NCBI GenBank assembly: GCA_019510435.1
Contig: JAEKKJ010000016.1
Span: 124,001-188,000, forward strand
Direction of reading: 5' to 3'
DNA: 64,000 nt
Source of the DNA: Caulobacterales bacterium
GTDB lineage: Bacteria > Pseudomonadota > Alphaproteobacteria > Caulobacterales > Caulobacteraceae
Under the pieces are notes generated by a model. The model had not been told where the DNA came from. It saw only the letters and a program-made list of their open reading frames with translations, and did no database searches. Below, one piece after another: positions 37,645 through 46,023 of this stretch. The first letter of the stretch is position 1, and the number at the start of each line of letters is the position of its first letter. Made by a program: the position numbers and the translations under genes.

Positions 37645-38042
37645 CGAGATCTCCTGTTGAAGAGATATTCAACACTGCGTTGTGTGACCGAGACCATGAG
37701 CAAGGTCACGTACAAATAAAGCTTCACCATTCGAAACCCCCACTACGTGCAGTTTTTCGAAATGCAACTTGGAACAATTTGGCAACTGTTGAGAATCCGT
37801 CATAGACGGCCAAGCTTGACCTTGGAGATCCATTTGAACTGCTGAAGTCCGGTGCGACGACCGGAATTCGCCCGGCCAATCTGCCGCCCGCCGAACGGCT
37901 CTACCCGGAGGCCAGCTGCGCCGCGTGCGCGGCTGATTTTCCACAGGCTGGAGCGCCGCCGTAAGGCCTCCGCTAACCAGCCGCCCCTAGCGTGAGGAAC
38001 CGCTGGCGCGGGCAAGGAAGGACCCGCTCCGCGGAGTGGGTC
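37645..38042. promoter_or_regulatory. 398-base gene-free region with several inverted repeats
   Basis: This divergent gap is unusually AT-rich. GTTGAA / TTCAAC arms at 37656-37673 flank the first bases before the small cysteine-protein gene; GTGACC / GGTCAC arms lie at 37684-37709; and TTCGAAA / TTTCGAA words lie near 37735-37762. A GANTC site (GAATC) is near 37794. The 91-residue minus ORF in the track has no family signature and I do not accept it. The region probably holds promoters for both neighbours. Confidence 0.5.
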
Positions 38043-38429
38043 ATGCTTTTCCTGTTGAACGCCGTCGTCGTGAAGATCAGCGAGAGCGTCGCCCTGCCGC
38101 GCGGCCTCGAGCCCCTGGCGCAGATGACGCCGGCGGGCGTGCTCAAGGCCGGCGGCGAGATCTACGCCCGTCATCCGCGCCTGGAATACGACCGGCCGGA
38201 CATCGCCGAGTGGTACTGCAGCCTGCTGGCGGCCAAGCATCCCGCCGCGGGCGCCGCCCGCTTCCGCAAAGACGCCGGCGGCTATGCCGGCCAGCTGGCG
38301 GCCGTCCCATTCCCTCTGCTCGCGCGCCTCTGGACGATGCAGCGCGACGGCCTGCCCATCGACGACGAGGTGCGCCGCACCGTCTGGGAGCCCGAGGCCT
38401 CGCGCCTCAAGGCCCTGCTCGCGAGCTAG
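38043..38429 (+). CDS. Conserved hypothetical cytosolic protein
   Basis: A 128-residue protein opening 'MLFLLNAVVVKISESVALP' with later 'AEWYCSLLAAKHPAAGAARF' and 'LLARLWTMQRDGLP'. Similar short proteins with an 'FLLN..VVK' start occur singly in Caulobacterales. No signal peptide or known domain is seen; the first hydrophobic stretch is probably a buried strand. ATG at 38043 is chosen over the upstream track start for composition reasons. A CoA ligase gene follows 43 bases later. Confidence 0.65.
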   Translation: MLFLLNAVVVKISESVALPRGLEPLAQMTPAGVLKAGGEIYARHPRLEYDRPDIAEWYCSLLAAKHPAAGAARFRKDAGGYAGQLAAVPFPLLARLWTMQRDGLPIDDEVRRTVWEPEASRLKALLAS

Positions 38430-38472
38430 GGGCCTCTTCCCTTTCGCGCCGGGGGCCCGTAACCCTCCCCCC

Positions 38473-40251
38473 ATGCACGCCGAGCTGCGCACCGCCGACG
38501 CCCCCTTCCGGGATCCGCGCTATGCCCCGCGCCGCCTGGAGGTGGAGCAGCGGCCGGGCGGGGAGATGGTGCTCACCAACCCGACGCCCTATTCGACCGC
38601 CTACCTGACCACCACGGCGCCCCTCGCGCGGTGGGCCACCGAGGCGCCGGACCGCATCTGGCTGGCGGAGCGTTCGGGCGAGGGCTGGCGCACCGTGACC
38701 TTCGCCGAGGCCTGGCAGCGGATCGCGGCCCTGGCCGGCTGCCTGCGCGAGCTTGGCGTGGTGGGTGAGCGGCCGCTGCTGATCCTGGCGCGCAACACCA
38801 TCGACCACGCCCTGATCGCCTACGCCGCCATGGGCCAGGGCCTGCCGGTGGCGCCGGTCTCGCCGCAGTACGGCCTGCCGGGCGCGAACCTGGCCCGCCT
38901 GGCCCACGCCTGCCAGGTGCTGAACCCGGCCGCGGTGTTCACCGAGGACGCGGCCCTGTTCGCGGAGGGCCTCGGCGCTGACGTCCTGGCCGGCCTGCCG
39001 GTGATCGCCTCGGCCAATCCGCGGCCCGGCGACGTCGACATCCAGCAGCTTTATCGCGCCAACCCGACCCCGCCGGCCGCCACCCCGGACCAGCACGCCA
39101 AGTACCTGCTGACCTCCGGCTCCACCGGCCTGCCCAAGGCGGTGATCTGCACCCACCGCAACATGAGCCTGAATGCGGCCCAGCTGACCGCCTGCTTCGA
39201 CGATCCGGACCCGCCGGTGATGGTCCACTCCGCGCCCTGGAGCCACAGCCTGGGCGCCAATGCGATCCTGAACTGGTCGGCCTATCGCGGCGGCACGCTC
39301 TACATCGACGCCGGCCAGCCGACGGCGGCCCGCTTCGGCGAGACCCTGCGCAACCTCAAGGACGTCGCGCCCACCTACCAGAACATGGTGCCGGCGGCCT
39401 GGATGCTGTTCGCCGACGCCCTGGAGCGCGACGAGGCCCTGGCGCGCCACTTCTTCTCGCGCGTGCGGCTGATGCAGTACGGCGGCGCGGCGCTGGGCCA
39501 GGCCACCGCCGACCGCATCCAGGCCGTGGCCGTGCGCACGGTGGGCGAGCGGATCAGCTTCGGCTCCGGCTATGGCGCCACCGAGACCGGGCCCACCGCC
39601 TGCAACGTGCACTGGCCGAACGCGCGCATGGGCATGATCGGCCTGCCGCTGCCGGGCACCTCGGTGCGGCTGGTCCCCGAGGCCGGCAAGCTGGATTTCC
39701 GGGTGAAGGGCCCGCAGGTGACGCCTGGATACCTGGGCCAGCCGGAGCGCTCCGCCGCCGCCTTCGACGAGGAGGGCTTCTATCGCCTGGGCGATGCCGC
39801 GCGCTTCGTGGAGCCGGGCAATCCGCAGGCCGGCATGGTCTTCGACGGCCGGCTGTCGGAGAATTTCAAGCTGGTCTCCGGAACCTTCGTCACCGTCGGC
39901 GACCTGCGCATCCGCGCCATCGGGGCCATCGGCGATGCGGTGACCGACGCGGTGGTCTGCGGCGAAGGCCAGGCGCATGTGGGCCTGCTGCTCTATCCCA
40001 ACCCGACGATGGACCGGGCTGAGATCGAGGCGGCGGTGCGCCGCGGCCTGACGGCGTTCAACGCCGGGTCGAAGGGCGCCGGCGGCCAGATCGCCCGCGC
40101 GCTGGTCCTGCCGGATCCGCCGGACGCCGCCGCCGGCGAGATCACCGACAAGGGCTACATCGCCCAGAGCCTGGCGCGCACCCGCCGCGCCGCCGACGCC
40201 GCCCGCCTGTTCGCGGACCCCGCCCCTCCAGACGTGATGGTATTCGCATGA
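38473..40251 (+). CDS. Feruloyl-CoA synthetase-like acyl-CoA ligase
   Basis: A 592-residue adenylate-forming enzyme. The P-loop is 'YLLTSGSTGLPKAVICTHRNM', followed by 'GSGYGATETGPTA' and the hinge 'YRLGDAARFV'. Features such as 'YLTTTAPLARWATEAPDRIWLAER' and 'SAPWSHSLGANAILNW' match feruloyl-CoA synthetases, which activate ferulic, coumaric or caffeic acid during lignin-monomer breakdown. No enoyl-CoA hydratase/aldolase (ech) is beside it. Instead its stop overlaps a TPP enzyme gene (ATGA), forming a tight pair. Confidence 0.88.
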   Translation: MHAELRTADAPFRDPRYAPRRLEVEQRPGGEMVLTNPTPYSTAYLTTTAPLARWATEAPDRIWLAERSGEGWRTVTFAEAWQRIAALAGCLRELGVVGERPLLILARNTIDHALIAYAAMGQGLPVAPVSPQYGLPGANLARLAHACQVLNPAAVFTEDAALFAEGLGADVLAGLPVIASANPRPGDVDIQQLYRANPTPPAATPDQHAKYLLTSGSTGLPKAVICTHRNMSLNAAQLTACFDDPDPPVMVHSAPWSHSLGANAILNWSAYRGGTLYIDAGQPTAARFGETLRNLKDVAPTYQNMVPAAWMLFADALERDEALARHFFSRVRLMQYGGAALGQATADRIQAVAVRTVGERISFGSGYGATETGPTACNVHWPNARMGMIGLPLPGTSVRLVPEAGKLDFRVKGPQVTPGYLGQPERSAAAFDEEGFYRLGDAARFVEPGNPQAGMVFDGRLSENFKLVSGTFVTVGDLRIRAIGAIGDAVTDAVVCGEGQAHVGLLLYPNPTMDRAEIEAAVRRGLTAFNAGSKGAGGQIARALVLPDPPDAAAGEITDKGYIAQSLARTRRAADAARLFADPAPPDVMVFA

Positions 40252-41789
40252 ACGGCGCCCACGCCCTGATCTCGACCCTGGTGGCCAACGAGGTCACCGC
40301 CTGCTTCGCCAATCCCGGCACCAGCGAGATGCAGTTCGTGGCGGCCCTGGACGGCGTGCCGGCGATGCGCCCGGTGCTCTGCCAGTTCGAGGGCGTGGCC
40401 ACCGGCGCGGCCGACGGCTATGGCCGCATTGCCGACAAGCCGGCCTGCACCCTGCTGCACCTGGGCCCCGGCTACGGCAACGGCGTCGCCAACCTGCACA
40501 ATGCCCGGCGCGCTTTCACGCCGATCGTCAACGTCATCGGCGACCACGCCACCTACCACCGCCAGTACGACGCGCCGCTGAACTCCGACATCGCGACCCT
40601 GGTGAAGCCCAATTCGATCTGGGCGAAGTCGGCCGACAGTCCGGACGCCGTGGCCGGCCTCGCCGCCGAGGCCGTGGCCGCCAGCTTTGGCCCGCCCGGC
40701 GGCCCGGTCAGCTTCATCCTGCCGGCGGACTCGGCCTGGCTGCCCGCCAAGGGCGAGCCGGTGATCGCCCAGCGCCCGGTGCGCCCGGCGCCGGCTGGCG
40801 AGGCGGTCGAGGCGGCGGCGCGAGCGATCAAGGCGGCCAGGAAGCCGGTGGTGCTGCTGGGCGGCCAGGCCTGCCGGGCCGAGGCCCTCAAGGAGGCGGC
40901 CCGCCTCCAGGCGGCCGGGGCCACGGTCTTCACCGACACCTTCGTGGCGCGCCAGCCGCGCGGCGCCGGCGGCTTCGCGCCCAAGAAGATGCCGTACTTC
41001 GGCGAGCTGGCCCTGGCCGAGCTGGAGGGCGTGGACCTGATGGTCTTCGTCGGCACGACGATGCCGGTGGCGTTCTTCGCCTATCCCGACCGGCCCAGCG
41101 TGCTGGTCCCGGAGGGCTGCGCGACCCTGAAGCTGTGCGAGCGCAGCGAGGACGCCGTGGCTGGCCTGGCGGCGCTGGCCGACGCCCTGGGCGCGCCGAA
41201 ACAGGGGCCGGTCCAGGCGCTGGCCCTGCCGGAGGCCGCCCCGGCCGGCAAGCTCACCGCCTATGCCGTGGGCGCCTCAATCGCGCGACACATGCCCGAC
41301 CACGCGATCATCTGCGACGACGCGGTGACCTCGGGCGCGGGCGTGGCGGCCGGCACGGCGGCGGCGCGGCCGCACGAGGTGCTGGCCCTGACCGGCGGCG
41401 CCATCGGCATCGGCCTACCGCTGGCCATCGGCGCAGCGGTGGCGGCGCCCGACCGCAAGGTGCTGAGCCTGAACGGCGACGGGGCGGCGATGTACACGAT
41501 CCAGTCGCTCTGGACGATGGCGCGCGAGAACCTGGACGTCACCGTGGTGGTGTTCGCCAACTACACCTATCGCATCCTGAACGTGGAGATGGACCGCACC
41601 GGCGCCGGACAGGCCGGGCCGTCGGCGCGCAAGCTGCTGGACCTGGGCGATCCCAACATCGACTTCGTGTCCGTGGCCAAGGGGCTGGGCCTGCCCGCGG
41701 TGCGCTGCGAGAGCGCCGAAGCCTTCGAGAAAGCCTTCGCCGACGCCATGGCCCAGCGCGGCCCGATGTTCATCGAGGCGGCGATCTAA
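40248..41789 (+). CDS. TPP-dependent enzyme (acetolactate synthase / benzoylformate decarboxylase-like)
   Basis: A 513-residue thiamine-diphosphate enzyme. The catalytic Glu is in 'CQFEGVATGAADGYGR' and the cofactor motif is 'LNGDGAAMYTIQSLWTMARENLDVTVVVFAN'. Family features place it with the short acetolactate-synthase-like group annotated as large subunit, which often has no small subunit and may decarboxylate 2-oxo acids such as benzoylformate. Coupling by ATGA to the feruloyl-CoA synthetase suggests an aromatic-acid pathway role. The exact substrate is unknown. Confidence 0.85.
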   Translation: MNGAHALISTLVANEVTACFANPGTSEMQFVAALDGVPAMRPVLCQFEGVATGAADGYGRIADKPACTLLHLGPGYGNGVANLHNARRAFTPIVNVIGDHATYHRQYDAPLNSDIATLVKPNSIWAKSADSPDAVAGLAAEAVAASFGPPGGPVSFILPADSAWLPAKGEPVIAQRPVRPAPAGEAVEAAARAIKAARKPVVLLGGQACRAEALKEAARLQAAGATVFTDTFVARQPRGAGGFAPKKMPYFGELALAELEGVDLMVFVGTTMPVAFFAYPDRPSVLVPEGCATLKLCERSEDAVAGLAALADALGAPKQGPVQALALPEAAPAGKLTAYAVGASIARHMPDHAIICDDAVTSGAGVAAGTAAARPHEVLALTGGAIGIGLPLAIGAAVAAPDRKVLSLNGDGAAMYTIQSLWTMARENLDVTVVVFANYTYRILNVEMDRTGAGQAGPSARKLLDLGDPNIDFVSVAKGLGLPAVRCESAEAFEKAFADAMAQRGPMFIEAAI

Positions 41790-41839
41790 GCAGTCTCCAG
41801 CGCCCTGCCCCGACAGCGCCGCCACAGCACAAAAGCAAA

Positions 41840-41864
41840 AGGCCCGCGGATCGCTCCGCGGGCC
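41840..41864 (-). terminator. Rho-independent terminator of the cysteine-repeat gene
   Basis: GGCCCGCGGA and TCCGCGGGCC pair around TCGC. On the minus strand the hairpin is followed by CCTTTTGCTTTT, a good T-tract. It sits about 25 bases past the stop of the minus-strand gene, and only the minus direction has a T-tract. Confidence 0.8.
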
Positions 41865-41889
41865 TCGCTGTCCGATCGGGATCGGAACC

Positions 41890-43209
41890 CTAGACGTTAC
41901 CCGGCAGCTTGCAGCCGCCGGCCAGGGCGCAGCCCGGCGCGTTGATCGCCGTGATCTTCGGGGTGGTCTGGTACTCGATCACATAGCCCTTCAGCTTGTC
42001 GGCGCAGGCCACTTCCACATAGGTCGTGCCCTTGTCCGTCTTGCCGACGATGCGGCTGTTGGACACCTCGCAGGTGGTGTCAGGGTGCAGCTTCTTCAGG
42101 TCCGCCGTCAGGTTGGCGAAGCCCGTGTCCTTGCTCAGCGAGCACTTGAAGCCCGCGATCGGGGCATGGCCGCAGTCCAGCACCTGGCTGCCCGCGCCGC
42201 CCGGCTTGAAGACGCCGATGGCGCCCGAGCCGTCCTTGCAGACCATCTCCACGTCCTCTTCGCCCGGCTTCGGCGGGAACAGGGCGTAGTGGTCGACGTC
42301 GCAGTTCGAGCCCGCGGCCTTGGAGAGCTTGGTGTAGAGCGCCGCCTGCTCCGAGAGCGCCTGGCGCGCGTCGGTCAGGGTGCAGCCGCCCAGGATCTGG
42401 GTGGCCTTGGCGCAGTCGTAGGTCTCCTTGAGCGCGCCGGCGGGGTCGGTCTTGTAGATGTAGCCCTTACCGTCCTGGCACGAGGCTTCGTAGAAGCTGG
42501 AGTTGTCCTTGGCCATGCCGACGAAGCGGCGGTCCTTGACCACGCAGCCGTTGTTGGCGCCCGCCACGTACTTGTCGACGATGGCCAGGCGCGCGGCCTT
42601 GTCCGCCAGCGTGCACTTAATGTTGGTGTCGGCCTCGTCGTACATCAGGCAGTTCTGCGCCTGCAGCGGCTTGGCGCCGTCGAACGGGGCGCTGGCCAAG
42701 AGGATGTAGCCGGCGCCGCCCTGGCAGGCGACCTCGATGTAGGTGTTGGTCTTGGTCTGGCCGATGCCGCGCGCGGAGGTCGGGATGCAGTCGACCCCGG
42801 CGGTCTTCAGCAGCGGCTGCAGCGCCAGCTTCGGATCCAGGTTGGTGGGCAGCATGCAGGGCGCGGACGGCGCCTGGCCCGGGGCCGGCGGCGTGTCGGC
42901 CTCGACGCAGCTGTAGGCGATCGGCGGCGCGCCGGCGGGAGCCTGCAGCACATAGCCCATGGCGCCCGGGCCGCATGCGACCTCGTAGTAGCTGGCCTTG
43001 CTCTTGGTGTCCTGGCCGATCAGGCGCGCGTCGGAAACCTGGCAGCTCAGGCCGGCGGCCTGGGCGACGGCGGGGGCCGCGGCCATGCCTTTCTTGCGCG
43101 AGTCCTCGGAAATGGGGGCCGGCTTCTTGGCCTGCGAGATCGCCGCCGCAGGGACGAAGAACATCGCCAACAGCGCCATCGCCAGCCCGAATGCCTTGGG
43201 CGTCTTCAC
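41890..43209 (-). CDS. Secreted protein of five cysteine-rich repeats
   Basis: A 439-residue exported protein with a GTG start, signal peptide 'KAFGLAMALLAMFFVPAAA', and five tandem repeats of about 65-85 residues. Each repeat has four cysteines in a fixed pattern: one after 'AG..C.V', one in 'YYEVAC', one mid-repeat and one near 'C.L'. Examples of the second are 'SYYEVACGPG', 'TYIEVACQGG', 'SFYEASCQDG' and 'TYVEVACADK'. Repeat 4 is the most diverged ('DVEMVCKDG'). Two disulfides per repeat and a small beta domain are likely. I cannot match it to a named family. It has its own terminator. Confidence 0.8.
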   Translation of the reverse strand: MKTPKAFGLAMALLAMFFVPAAAISQAKKPAPISEDSRKKGMAAAPAVAQAAGLSCQVSDARLIGQDTKSKASYYEVACGPGAMGYVLQAPAGAPPIAYSCVEADTPPAPGQAPSAPCMLPTNLDPKLALQPLLKTAGVDCIPTSARGIGQTKTNTYIEVACQGGAGYILLASAPFDGAKPLQAQNCLMYDEADTNIKCTLADKAARLAIVDKYVAGANNGCVVKDRRFVGMAKDNSSFYEASCQDGKGYIYKTDPAGALKETYDCAKATQILGGCTLTDARQALSEQAALYTKLSKAAGSNCDVDHYALFPPKPGEEDVEMVCKDGSGAIGVFKPGGAGSQVLDCGHAPIAGFKCSLSKDTGFANLTADLKKLHPDTTCEVSNSRIVGKTDKGTTYVEVACADKLKGYVIEYQTTPKITAINAPGCALAGGCKLPGNV

Positions 43210-43319
43210 CGTTATTCTCTCCTGGGTCGTGACCTTGGGTCGGTTCTTGGGGGTCGTGATTTTGCGGGCACATAAGCGCCGCGAGCCCCCCGGGGTCAAG
43301 CTGCCCGGCGATCTCGGCC

Positions 43320-43336
43320 GAACTGTGGCGCAGTTC
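43320..43336. promoter_or_regulatory. Inverted repeat in a divergent promoter region
   Basis: GAACTG and CAGTTC flank TGGCG midway in the 280-base gap between the cysteine-repeat gene and the YbjN-like gene. It could be an operator. Nothing else is recognisable in the gap. Confidence 0.4.
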
Positions 43337-43489
43337 CAAGCACTTAGCGTGACTGTATGATGTTGCGAGGCGCCTGGAGGCGCGAGTCGCCCAAGCACTG
43401 GGCGCCGCCGCTATGCGCCACCGACCTGCGGCAACTTCGATATCGCGCGCCGGCTCGCCTCGGGCCGCCTGGTCTGTTAGCCAGCCGCC

Positions 43490-44092
43490 ATGGTCCGCGC
43501 TCGCCCCGCCCTGCTCGCCGCCCTCCTGGCGCCCGCCGCCGCCCTCTGCCTCGCCGCGGTCCACGCGCCCAAGGCCGCGCCCGCCAAGCCCGCTGCGCCG
43601 AAGCCGGCGGCTGCTCCGGCCACGGCCAGGCCGGCTGTCCCCACCACCGGCCCGTTCGACATGACCAATCCGCAGGGCCTCATGAGCGTGCTCGATGCGG
43701 CCGGCGCCAAGGTCCAGACCAGCAAGCGCGACGCCGACTCGGTGTTCGTGGCGGTGACCTCGCCGGCCGCCAACTTCTCCATGCAGTTCGCCGGCTGCAA
43801 CGAGCAGGGGCGGGCCTGCAAGGCGGTGCTGCTGGACAGCGCCCTGGACTCGCTGAGCAAGGCCGGAACCCCGGTGCGCCTCGAGCAGGTCAACGCCTTC
43901 AACCAGACGTCGGTCCTGTGCCGGATCTACCAGGCTAAGGATGGGACGCCGCACGTGCTGTTCTCGGCGGTGCTGTCCGCCAGCGCCACCCGCGAGGACG
44001 GCCAGGGCTATATGATCGCCTGGCAGGGTTGCCTCGCCGACGGCCGTGACTTCGTCCACGACCCGGTGAGCTACCTCGCCAACGCCGCCTGA
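43490..44092 (+). CDS. Exported YbjN-like domain protein
   Basis: A 200-residue protein with a signal peptide, an Ala/Pro/Lys linker ('AAPAKPAAPKPAAAPA'), and a domain with 'GLMSVLDAAGAKVQ', 'FSMQFAGCNEQGRACKAVLLD' and 'VNAFNQTSVLCRIYQ'. This is the YbjN pattern, a fold like type III secretion chaperones, often with a conserved Cys pair as here. Exported versions are frequent in Caulobacter. Function unknown. It converges with the nitronate monooxygenase gene, 6 bases away. Confidence 0.8.
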   Translation: MVRARPALLAALLAPAAALCLAAVHAPKAAPAKPAAPKPAAAPATARPAVPTTGPFDMTNPQGLMSVLDAAGAKVQTSKRDADSVFVAVTSPAANFSMQFAGCNEQGRACKAVLLDSALDSLSKAGTPVRLEQVNAFNQTSVLCRIYQAKDGTPHVLFSAVLSASATREDGQGYMIAWQGCLADGRDFVHDPVSYLANAA

Positions 44093-44098
44093 CGCGGC

Positions 44099-45082
44099 TC
44101 AGGCCGGCGCCAGCGTCTTGCCGCGGAGCGCCGCCAGGCGGTCGATGGACGCCTCGGCCTCGGCCATGATCCGCGCCACGATCTCGCCGGCCGGCAGCAC
44201 CTCGCGGACCCCGCCCGCCGACTGGCCCATGGCGAAGGCGGAGCGGTCGATGTCCAGCCCCTCCACCTGGCCGCCGATGCCGCCCATCACCCCGGCGCGG
44301 CTGGACAGCATGGCCTGCTGCGGGAAGGGCTGGATGTCCTGAGGCCGCCGCTCCCAGTCCTCCACGTAGGGGTTCTTCTTCACCCGCATCGGCTTGCCGG
44401 AGTAGCTCTTGGTGCGGACCGTATCCTCGTCGGTCGCCTCGACGATCACGTCCCGGTACATCTGGCCGGCGTGGGCCTCCACCGACGCGATGAAGCGCGT
44501 GCCCATCCAGACGCCGACCGCGCCCAGGCTCAGCGCCGCGGCCAGTCCCCGGCCGTCGTAGAGCCCGCCGGCGGCCACCACCGGGATCTTCACCTGCTCC
44601 ACGGCCTGGGCCACCAGCGGCAGGGTGCCGACGAGGCCCGTGTGGCCCCCGCCCTCGCCGCCCTGACAGATGACCGCATCGCAGCCGGCCTGCTCGGCCT
44701 TCACTGCATGCTTCACCGCGCCGCAGACCACCATCACCTTCAGGCCCGCCGCCTTGAGCTTCTCCAGGATCGGCATCGGGACGCCCAGGCCGGCGACAAA
44801 GCTGGACGCGCCCTCCCCGATGATCACGTCCACGGAGGCCGTCAGGCTCTCCGGCGAGGCCGCCAGCAGGTCGACGCCGAACGGCTTGTCGGTGAGCTTT
44901 TTCACCAGCCGCATCTGCTCGGCGATGAAGTCCGGGCCGCGCCCGGCCATGCCCAGCACGCCATAGCCGCCGGCGTTGGAGACCGCCGCCACCAGCTCGG
45001 CGTAGGAGACCCCGCCCATGCCCGCCAGCATGATCGGATGCTTCACGCCCAGCATGTCGCAGAGCTTGGTGTGCAGGGCCAT
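44099..45082 (-). CDS. Nitronate monooxygenase-family flavoprotein
   Basis: A 327-residue TIM-barrel FMN enzyme. 'HPIMLAGMGGVSYAELVAAVSNAGGYGVLG' opens the barrel; 'GCDAVICQGGEGGGHTG' and 'IPVVAAGGLYDGRGLAAALSLGAVGVWMGTRF' bind the phosphate. These enzymes oxidise propionate-3-nitronate and nitroalkanes. The ATG at 45082 is preferred because GGGAGG lies 6 bases before it; an ATG at 45088 touches that SD directly. The SD lies inside a perfect 11-bp hairpin. Confidence 0.9.
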   Translation of the reverse strand: MALHTKLCDMLGVKHPIMLAGMGGVSYAELVAAVSNAGGYGVLGMAGRGPDFIAEQMRLVKKLTDKPFGVDLLAASPESLTASVDVIIGEGASSFVAGLGVPMPILEKLKAAGLKVMVVCGAVKHAVKAEQAGCDAVICQGGEGGGHTGLVGTLPLVAQAVEQVKIPVVAAGGLYDGRGLAAALSLGAVGVWMGTRFIASVEAHAGQMYRDVIVEATDEDTVRTKSYSGKPMRVKKNPYVEDWERRPQDIQPFPQQAMLSSRAGVMGGIGGQVEGLDIDRSAFAMGQSAGGVREVLPAGEIVARIMAEAEASIDRLAALRGKTLAPA

Positions 45083-45083
45083 G

Positions 45084-45117
45084 GCCATCCTCCCGAACTG
45101 TTTCGTGGGAGGATGGC
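45084..45117 (-). promoter_or_regulatory. Hairpin that sequesters the ribosome-binding site
   Basis: GCCATCCTCCC and GGGAGGATGGC are perfect complements around a 12-base loop. On the minus-strand transcript the GGGAGG of the downstream arm is the Shine-Dalgarno of the nitronate monooxygenase gene, and it ends two bases before the AUG. Folding would hide it. No T-tract follows, so it is not a terminator. A thermometer or other translational switch is possible. Confidence 0.65.
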
Positions 45118-45151
45118 GCCGTAGGTTATCGTTGGAAACCGTGACGCGAGG

Positions 45152-45901
45152 TCAGGCGGCGACCTGCGCCTGCGCCTTGGCGTCCTCGAAGGTGTAGGCC
45201 CGGTCGATCAGGCCGTCGCCGTCCAGCAGCAAAAGGCCCGAGCCGGTCAGCGCCGCGTCGCCCTCGCCGGCCGCCCAGTCGAAGCGGACGGCGCCGTGGT
45301 GGCCATCGGGAGCGCCCGTCAGCCGGAACGGTCGGCCGCGCGCCGCATAGGCAGCGGCGGTCTGGGCGGCCGCGGCCAGGATCGCCGGATGGCCCTGCTC
45401 CACGCCATGGCCGTCCGCATGGCCGCCGCCCCGCGCCCAGAGCCCGGCCACGGTGGCGGCCAGCCGCCCCGGATCCGTCTCGTTCCAGAACGCGAGATAG
45501 GTTTCGACCAGGCCCAGGCGGATGGGCTCGTCGTCGGCCGCCTGGAGCGGGAACTGGTAATCGCACAGGACCCGCCCCGCCGCGTCGAGCACGAGGTAGC
45601 TCTGCGCGCGCGAGTCCACCTCGCCCGTCGCTCGCGAAGCCATCACCCAGACCAGGCGCACGGCCTCGCCGAAGGCGCTCACCCGCGCGGGCCGGAATTC
45701 GAAGCCGCCGTCGCGCACCCACCGGTCGTTGGCGCCGGTCACACGCTCCACGATGGCGTCATAGCCCCGCGCCTCCAGCATCCGGTTGAAGGTGGCGCCG
45801 CCCGGCGCCCACAGCGCCCCGATCCGCCGACGGCGCCGGGCCGGATCGGTCTCGTTCCAGACGGCGAGGTAGTCGTCGACGAGGGCCTGATGCTGGGTCA
45901 T
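45152..45901 (-). CDS. Tandem SnoaL/NTF2-like protein
   Basis: A 249-residue protein of two homologous halves: 'LVDDYLAVWNETDPARRRRRIGALWAPGG' and 'LVETYLAFWNETDPGRLAATVAGLWARGG', each with the SnoaL/NTF2-like cone fold. Single-domain relatives bind or isomerise small molecules. The duplication within one chain mimics the usual dimer. It is divergent from an MmyB-type regulator with a shared operator, so the regulator probably controls it and the SnoaL gene may be co-transcribed with the nitronate monooxygenase 69 bases downstream. Confidence 0.8.
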   Translation of the reverse strand: MTQHQALVDDYLAVWNETDPARRRRRIGALWAPGGATFNRMLEARGYDAIVERVTGANDRWVRDGGFEFRPARVSAFGEAVRLVWVMASRATGEVDSRAQSYLVLDAAGRVLCDYQFPLQAADDEPIRLGLVETYLAFWNETDPGRLAATVAGLWARGGGHADGHGVEQGHPAILAAAAQTAAAYAARGRPFRLTGAPDGHHGAVRFDWAAGEGDAALTGSGLLLLDGDGLIDRAYTFEDAKAQAQVAA

Positions 45902-45960
45902 GACGGAGGCTCCGGGGAGGAAGGGGAACCCCAGCCTGGCGTGTCGGCCGCGCGTCCGCG

Positions 45961-45976
45961 ATTACCTTGAGGTAAT
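45961..45976. promoter_or_regulatory. ATTACC-TTGA-GGTAAT operator of the MmyB-type regulator
   Basis: ATTACC and GGTAAT are perfect complements around TTGA, 48 bases before the regulator's ATG and 60 bases from the divergent SnoaL start. This is the operator shape expected for a dimeric XRE regulator of this type. Confidence 0.75.
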
Positions 45977-46023
45977 GGCCCCGACCCTGGCGGCCCGGCA
46001 GCATCGTCACTAGCTTTCAGGCC

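Noticed and set aside
37669-37944. 91-residue minus ORF in the regulatory gap
   Set aside because: Composition and length do not resemble any family; the region shows operator-like repeats instead.
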